A DNA stretch of 43,805 bases from Bacteroidales bacterium (GTDB lineage Bacteria; Bacteroidota; Bacteroidia; Bacteroidales; Muribaculaceae). Each line of letters opens with the position of its first letter. Position 1 is the stretch's first letter. Under the pieces are notes generated by a model. That model saw only the letters and a program-made list of their open reading frames with translations, was not told where the DNA came from and made no database searches. Positions 40,605 through 43,805 of this stretch are shown here, piece after piece. The DNA lies in NCBI GenBank assembly GCA_004557565.1, contig SFGS01000029.1, forward strand, positions 1-43,805, read 5' to 3'. The position numbers were made by a program, and so were the translations under genes.

Positions 40605-40672
40605 CATTCGGTATTTTTGCGGCGTTTCATTCGGTATTTTTGTGGCATTTCGTTCGGTGTTTTTGCGGTAAT
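40605..40672 (+). repeat. Three 23-bp tandem repeats, each with a promoter-like box
   Basis: The unit CATTCGGTATTTTTGCGG plus five bases occurs at 40605-40627, 40628-40650 and, diverged, 40651-40672. The first two contain TATTTTTG, matching TAnnTTTG; the third reads TGTTTTTG. No plus-strand gene follows. Confidence 0.65.
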
Positions 40673-40701
40673 CTACACTGTTAACCAAAAACGAAAACGC
40701 T

Positions 40702-40790
40702 ATAACGTAGGGACATGCCTTTGGCATGTTTCCAATGCGTTGACACATTGATGGTTGGCATCGAAACATTCGAAAGGCATGTCATAAAAG
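40702..40790. repeat. Inverted pair of type B palindromes
   Basis: ATAACGTAGGGACATGCC-TTT-GGCATGTTTCC (40702-40733) is followed by a diverged inverted copy, GAAACATTCGAAAGGCATGTC (about 40762-40783). It lies between the convergent AraC and cysE genes. Confidence 0.6.
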
Positions 40791-40827
40791 GTGGAAGGGC
40801 GCAAGAAGTAATCTATCACGGCCTAAT

Positions 40828-41586
40828 TTATATCCCTGCGCCGTCTTGAAAGAACGGTTCCTCTATAGCGCGGCTTTGGAGCACACGGGAGTGAGGTGGC
40901 ACATCGTGGGTGAGCCACACGTTACCACCCACTATGGTGTGATGCCCTATCCTCACCCTGCCCAATATTGAGGTGTTGGAATACACGGTCACATAGTCTT
41001 CCAAAATGGGGTGGCGCGGCATATCTATAGGCACACCATTGGCATCATACGAGAAATTCTTCGCTCCAAGTGTCACGCCCTGATAAAGCATCACATGGTT
41101 GCCAATCACACTGGTGGCACCAATCACCACGCCTGTGCCATGGTCGATGCAGAAATGCTCGCCTATCTGCGCGGCAGGGTGTATGTCGATACCTGTGGCA
41201 GAATGTGCCATCTCGGTGATGACACGCGGAATAATGGGAACGCCTTGCAAATGAAGTTGATGTGCGGTGCGATAGTGAACCATCACCTTTACCACAGGAT
41301 AGCAAAGTATTACCTCCTGCATCGACTTTACAGCGGGATCGTTGTGCATCACAGCGAGAGCATCGGTGTGAAGCAGCCTCGCAATTTCGGGCAACGCCTG
41401 CACAAAGTCGTCCGCCATTTTATCAGGATCGGTGATGGTGGTGATGGTGGAAAGTTGGTCGGTGAGCACTGCGTGAATGGCCTCATTGCCATTGGTCCAC
41501 GAAGGCACATCGGAATAGTCGGGAAAAATAACATAACCGACCAGTTCCATCAGTCGCTTGAGTTGGGAAACAGAGGGTGCTTTCAT
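40828..41586 (-). CDS. cysE: Serine O-acetyltransferase
   Basis: A 252-residue enzyme transferring acetyl from acetyl-CoA to L-serine, the first step of cysteine synthesis. The N-terminal half is helical. From about 130 the left-handed beta-helix shows hexapeptide repeats (IDIHPAAQIGEHFCIDHGTGVVIGATSVIGNHVMLYQGVTLG) with catalytic Asp/His in IDHGTG. The chain ends in ...FFQDGAGI; the terminal isoleucine is the residue that inserts into the CysK active site in the cysteine synthase complex, so complex formation is plausible. It starts 5 bp after the cysK stop, forming a cysK-cysE operon. Confidence 0.92.
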   Translation of the reverse strand: MKAPSVSQLKRLMELVGYVIFPDYSDVPSWTNGNEAIHAVLTDQLSTITTITDPDKMADDFVQALPEIARLLHTDALAVMHNDPAVKSMQEVILCYPVVKVMVHYRTAHQLHLQGVPIIPRVITEMAHSATGIDIHPAAQIGEHFCIDHGTGVVIGATSVIGNHVMLYQGVTLGAKNFSYDANGVPIDMPRHPILEDYVTVYSNTSILGRVRIGHHTIVGGNVWLTHDVPPHSRVLQSRAIEEPFFQDGAGI

Positions 41587-41591
41587 CTTTC

Positions 41592-42506
41592 TTACTCAAA
41601 TAAAGAGGTGGATAAATAACGTTCGCCAGTGTCGGGCAGCAGTGCCACAATGAGTTTGCCTGCGTTCTCGTCCTTCCTTGCCAAAGCGAGGGCTACGGAG
41701 AATGCCGCTCCCGACGAAATGCCCACAAGCAGCCCCTTAGTGCGTGCCAACTTGCGTGCACCAGCGAAAGCATCGTCGTCGGTCACAGTCATCACCTCGT
41801 CCACGGCGTCGGGATTGTAGGTAGATGGCACAAATCCTGCGCCTATGCCCTGAATCTTGTGTTTGCCCGGCACTCCCGTGGTCAGCACTGCGGAGGAAGC
41901 TGGCTCCACTGCCACCACCTTCACGGCAGAATTATGCTTTTTGAGTGCGCTACCCACACCGCTCACCGTGCCACCAGTGCCCACGCCTGCCACAAAAATA
42001 TCCACTTTTCCATCAGTATCGGCCCAAACTTCCTCCCCAGTGGTCTGCTCGTGGATGGCAGGATTGGCAGGATTCACAAACTGCCCCAGAATCACTGCCC
42101 CAGGAATAGTGGCGCGCAACTGCTCCGCCCTGGCAATGGCTCCTTTCATACCTTCAGCCCCTGGCGTAAGTTCAAGTTTTGCACCGTAAGCCTTCAGCAG
42201 ATTGCGACGCTCCACACTCATAGTTTCGGGCATTGTGAGAATGGTTCGGTAGCCTTTGGCCACACCCACCCATGCCAGTCCCACACCTGTATTACCACTT
42301 GTGGGCTCAATAATCGTGGCACCGGGCTTCAACACGCCTTTCTTCTCTGCGTCCTCAATCATTGCCAACGCAATCCGGTCCTTCACACTGCCTCCAGGAT
42401 TGAAAGCCTCTACCTTTACAACTATTCTTGCCTTTTGATTTTCAAATCCGCTCACCTCCACTAATGGGGTGCGCCCTACGAGTTCTGTAATTGATGAGTA
42501 AATCAT
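41592..42506 (-). CDS. cysK: Cysteine synthase A (O-acetylserine sulfhydrylase)
   Basis: A 304-residue PLP enzyme making cysteine from O-acetylserine and sulfide. It starts at ATG 42506 (MIYSSITELVGRTPLVEV); the longer frame to 42581 runs through leader DNA. The PLP lysine lies in NPGGSVKDRIA (about 35-45), the substrate loop is TSGNTGVGLAW (about 70-80), the phosphate loop is GVGTGGTVSG (about 173-182), and the C-terminal PDTGERYLSTSLF is typical. It is first in an operon with cysE. A terminator-like hairpin at 42555-42588 sits in its upstream region. Confidence 0.93.
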   Translation of the reverse strand: MIYSSITELVGRTPLVEVSGFENQKARIVVKVEAFNPGGSVKDRIALAMIEDAEKKGVLKPGATIIEPTSGNTGVGLAWVGVAKGYRTILTMPETMSVERRNLLKAYGAKLELTPGAEGMKGAIARAEQLRATIPGAVILGQFVNPANPAIHEQTTGEEVWADTDGKVDIFVAGVGTGGTVSGVGSALKKHNSAVKVVAVEPASSAVLTTGVPGKHKIQGIGAGFVPSTYNPDAVDEVMTVTDDDAFAGARKLARTKGLLVGISSGAAFSVALALARKDENAGKLIVALLPDTGERYLSTSLFE

Positions 42507-42554
42507 AATGATAACTGTTTTATAAATTGATATTGTTTTTGAAAATATACACAA

Positions 42555-42588
42555 AAAAGCGCCTTGCCACTGGATTGGCAAGGCGCAG
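42555..42588 (-). terminator. Terminator-like hairpin upstream of cysK
   Basis: A perfect 11-bp stem, GCGCCTTGCCA/TGGCAAGGCGC (42561-42588), with a 6-nt loop is followed on the minus strand by TTTTTTGTG. No annotated minus-strand gene lies between it and the divergent lipoprotein gene. It ends either a small unannotated transcript or a cysK leader. A minus-strand 18-codon frame (42633-42689) precedes it, with no cysteine codons and no clear TAnnTTTG box. Confidence 0.6.
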
Positions 42589-42835
42589 GTATTTTGCTTT
42601 TAATAAATGTCTTAATGATTTCCTATATCACATCACGCAAAAAGACCATTGTGCCGAGCCAATCTCTTGATTCGGTACAACAGCAACATGCTTGCAAAGT
42701 TGTGCGCAAATTCTTCATTCTGTCTAAAAAATCGTTATATCGACCACAAAATTATAACAATAATCCACAAAAACCAAATAATCCGCAACAAAAAAAATTT
42801 TCCTGTCGGCAGAGCACCAAATCGGCAAAAAGAAT

Positions 42836-42843
42836 TATATTTG
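42836..42843 (+). promoter_or_regulatory. Promoter -7 box of the 206-aa lipoprotein
   Basis: TATATTTG matches TAnnTTTG; the leader is about 65 nt to the ATG at 42915. Confidence 0.5.
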
Positions 42844-42914
42844 TGGGTGATAAATCACAATACGTTCAACATCACATCTTGTGACTTTGAAAAAAAAAGA
42901 GAGGAAATATTGAT

Positions 42915-43535
42915 ATGCGGAATTTAAAATATATTTTTGGGCTGGCATTAGTTCTGTTGGCATCATGCTTTGTGGCATCATGCAATGATGATGTGAAGGA
43001 AACTTTGGAACAAGAATGGGCTACGGTATTGGATAATTACGGAGTGGCTTACCACTTTAGTGACGATGGAAAATGTTTAGGTGCAAATGGCGGCATCGGC
43101 AAGGAGGACTTTGACAAAATGTTCATTGGTCATGGGTGGAAGCACTACGCCACATGGGAAATAGACAAGAATGGCAAAAGGCTACCTGATGAATATTACC
43201 ACACCATGATTGGATTCTCTCCACAACATTACTATTTTAACAGCGACTCAAAATTGACCTCCTACTACCGTTCCGACGCAGCAGGAGGCATCATGAAGAA
43301 GGAAGAAGTGGCATACACCTTTGATGATAACTACAATAATACACGACTCACTGTGTTATTGCTCGACACCAACGAATACCTTCAGATAACAGGTTGGACA
43401 CTCGGCGAACAACCAAGTTTCTGCATGGTTAGACCATTGGCAAAAAGCACAGATGGAGAAACCACCTATGGTGTGTCAATCTATGTGCAGATGACCGACA
43501 AGGAATTAAAAGCTATGCAAGATAGCGCAAAATAG
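42915..43535 (+). CDS. Bacteroidales lipoprotein of unknown function
   Basis: A 206-residue lipoprotein. Signal MRNLKYIFGLALVLLASC leads to lipobox FVASC with Cys23, then NDDVKE. The mature protein is beta-rich with many aromatic residues: YGVAYHFSDDGKCLGANGG, HYATWEIDKNGKRLPDEYY, SPQHYYFNSDSKLTSYYRSD, and MVRPLAKSTDGETTYGVSIYVQM. The pattern is of a small beta-barrel or lipocalin-like periplasmic or surface domain, but no named family is recognised. Codon use is more AT-rich than in its neighbours, suggesting a different history. It is divergent from cysK and followed by an E repeat element. Confidence 0.7.
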   Translation: MRNLKYIFGLALVLLASCFVASCNDDVKETLEQEWATVLDNYGVAYHFSDDGKCLGANGGIGKEDFDKMFIGHGWKHYATWEIDKNGKRLPDEYYHTMIGFSPQHYYFNSDSKLTSYYRSDAAGGIMKKEEVAYTFDDNYNNTRLTVLLLDTNEYLQITGWTLGEQPSFCMVRPLAKSTDGETTYGVSIYVQMTDKELKAMQDSAK

Positions 43536-43619
43536 AAATCACCTTTGAATAACGATATAGGTGCATCACATTTAGCGATTCATCTAAATAAAGCGAGAAC
43601 ACCTATTTAATCCATTAAA

Positions 43620-43805
43620 ATCCAATTTGGGTTCAGTGGAAAAATACTGGGGGCACAGAAACAAAAACATAAAAAACATCCTTTTGGCGATGCCACCGCC
43701 CTCGCTGGGGAGGGCGGTGGCATCGCCAAAAGGATAAAAACCGCTCGCCTTCGGCGAAAAACCAAACCCGGTAGGGACGTGATACTTCACGTCCGCCCAT
43801 AATTG
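43620..43805 (+). repeat. E-family composite repeat, left half at the window edge (E4)
   Basis: Terminal block GGGTTCAGTGGAAAAATACTGG, then AACAAAAACATAAAAAAC. A perfect 24-bp stem follows (43680-43703 with 43710-43733; left arm starts CCTTTTGGCGATGCCACC) around a 6-nt loop. Next come the AAAACCGCTCGCC-TTC-GGCGAAAAACC hairpin and the first type A palindrome, GGACGTGA-TACT-TCACGTCC (about 43774-43793). The element continues past the window. Its simple perfect arm contrasts with the branched arms of E1 and E3. Confidence 0.75.

Noticed and set aside
40464..40769. 101-codon minus-strand frame between AraC and cysE
   Set aside because: It runs through the 23-bp tandem repeats, a type B palindrome and the antisense of the AraC coding end, so it is not a plausible gene.
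1..43805. tRNA, rRNA or intact transposase genes
   Set aside because: I looked for tRNA T-loop/acceptor patterns, rRNA-like conserved stretches and DDE-type transposase frames and found none that I can support.

Overview
The window comes from a member of the order Bacteroidales (Bacteroidota). The evidence is a SusC/SusD pair, two further outer-membrane TonB-type receptors of the large Bacteroidota barrel family, secreted proteins with C-terminal sorting tails like those of the type IX secretion system (T9SS), and repeated use of the Bacteroidota -7 promoter box TAnnTTTG. A family or genus cannot be fixed from this sequence alone. No rRNA, tRNA, CRISPR array, intact transposase or prophage gene was seen.

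Layout, left to right. 1-4085: a structured repeat element (E1), a beta-helix plus leucine-rich-repeat surface protein, and a second repeat copy (E2). 4086-6096: a minus-strand operon trmN6-terB-prsW, divergent from an FKBP isomerase. 6770-11659: a metal-homeostasis neighbourhood with a ZIP transporter, a receptor with a histidine-rich tail, a Fur/Zur-type regulator and an unknown protein. Matched palindromic operators lie at the receptor and regulator promoters, and a weaker one at the unknown gene. 11977-13312: a hydrolase fused to a DUF1653 domain, and a histidine phosphatase. 13658-16803: a minus-strand operon with a CorC/HlyC-type membrane protein and a two-gene ABC transporter. 16973-22389: a SusC/SusD locus and a downstream gene remnant. 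22889-25324: another TonB-type receptor.

25648-32698 is the most striking part. A well-formed cobalamin riboswitch leads into a 2171-residue secreted surface protein instead of a standard btuB or cobalamin-biosynthesis gene. The protein has four CUB-like blocks, a beta-helix, Fn3/Ig-like domains, a DUF4465-like domain and a T9SS-type tail. I infer a B12-repressed surface protein for corrinoid capture or attachment.

32866-37254: a small lipoprotein, a Phd/RelE-type toxin-antitoxin pair set between two copies of the korB terminator region, and the korAB 2-oxoacid:ferredoxin oxidoreductase operon. 37519-42506: PspC, a complete composite repeat (E3), L-serine dehydratase with a 30-bp palindrome at its promoter, a 5'-truncated AraC regulator, and cysK-cysE; this is a small serine/cysteine hub. 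The window ends with a lipoprotein and the left half of a fourth E element (E4).

Intergenic DNA is unusually rich in small palindromes and short-period tandem repeats. There are at least three palindrome families (A, B, C), some in inverted pairs like REPINs. The four E elements all lie 3' of genes. One C-type palindrome appears to have inserted into E1 with a 7-bp target duplication. A separate 119-bp MITE-like element has 12-bp terminal inverted repeats and a TAA duplication.
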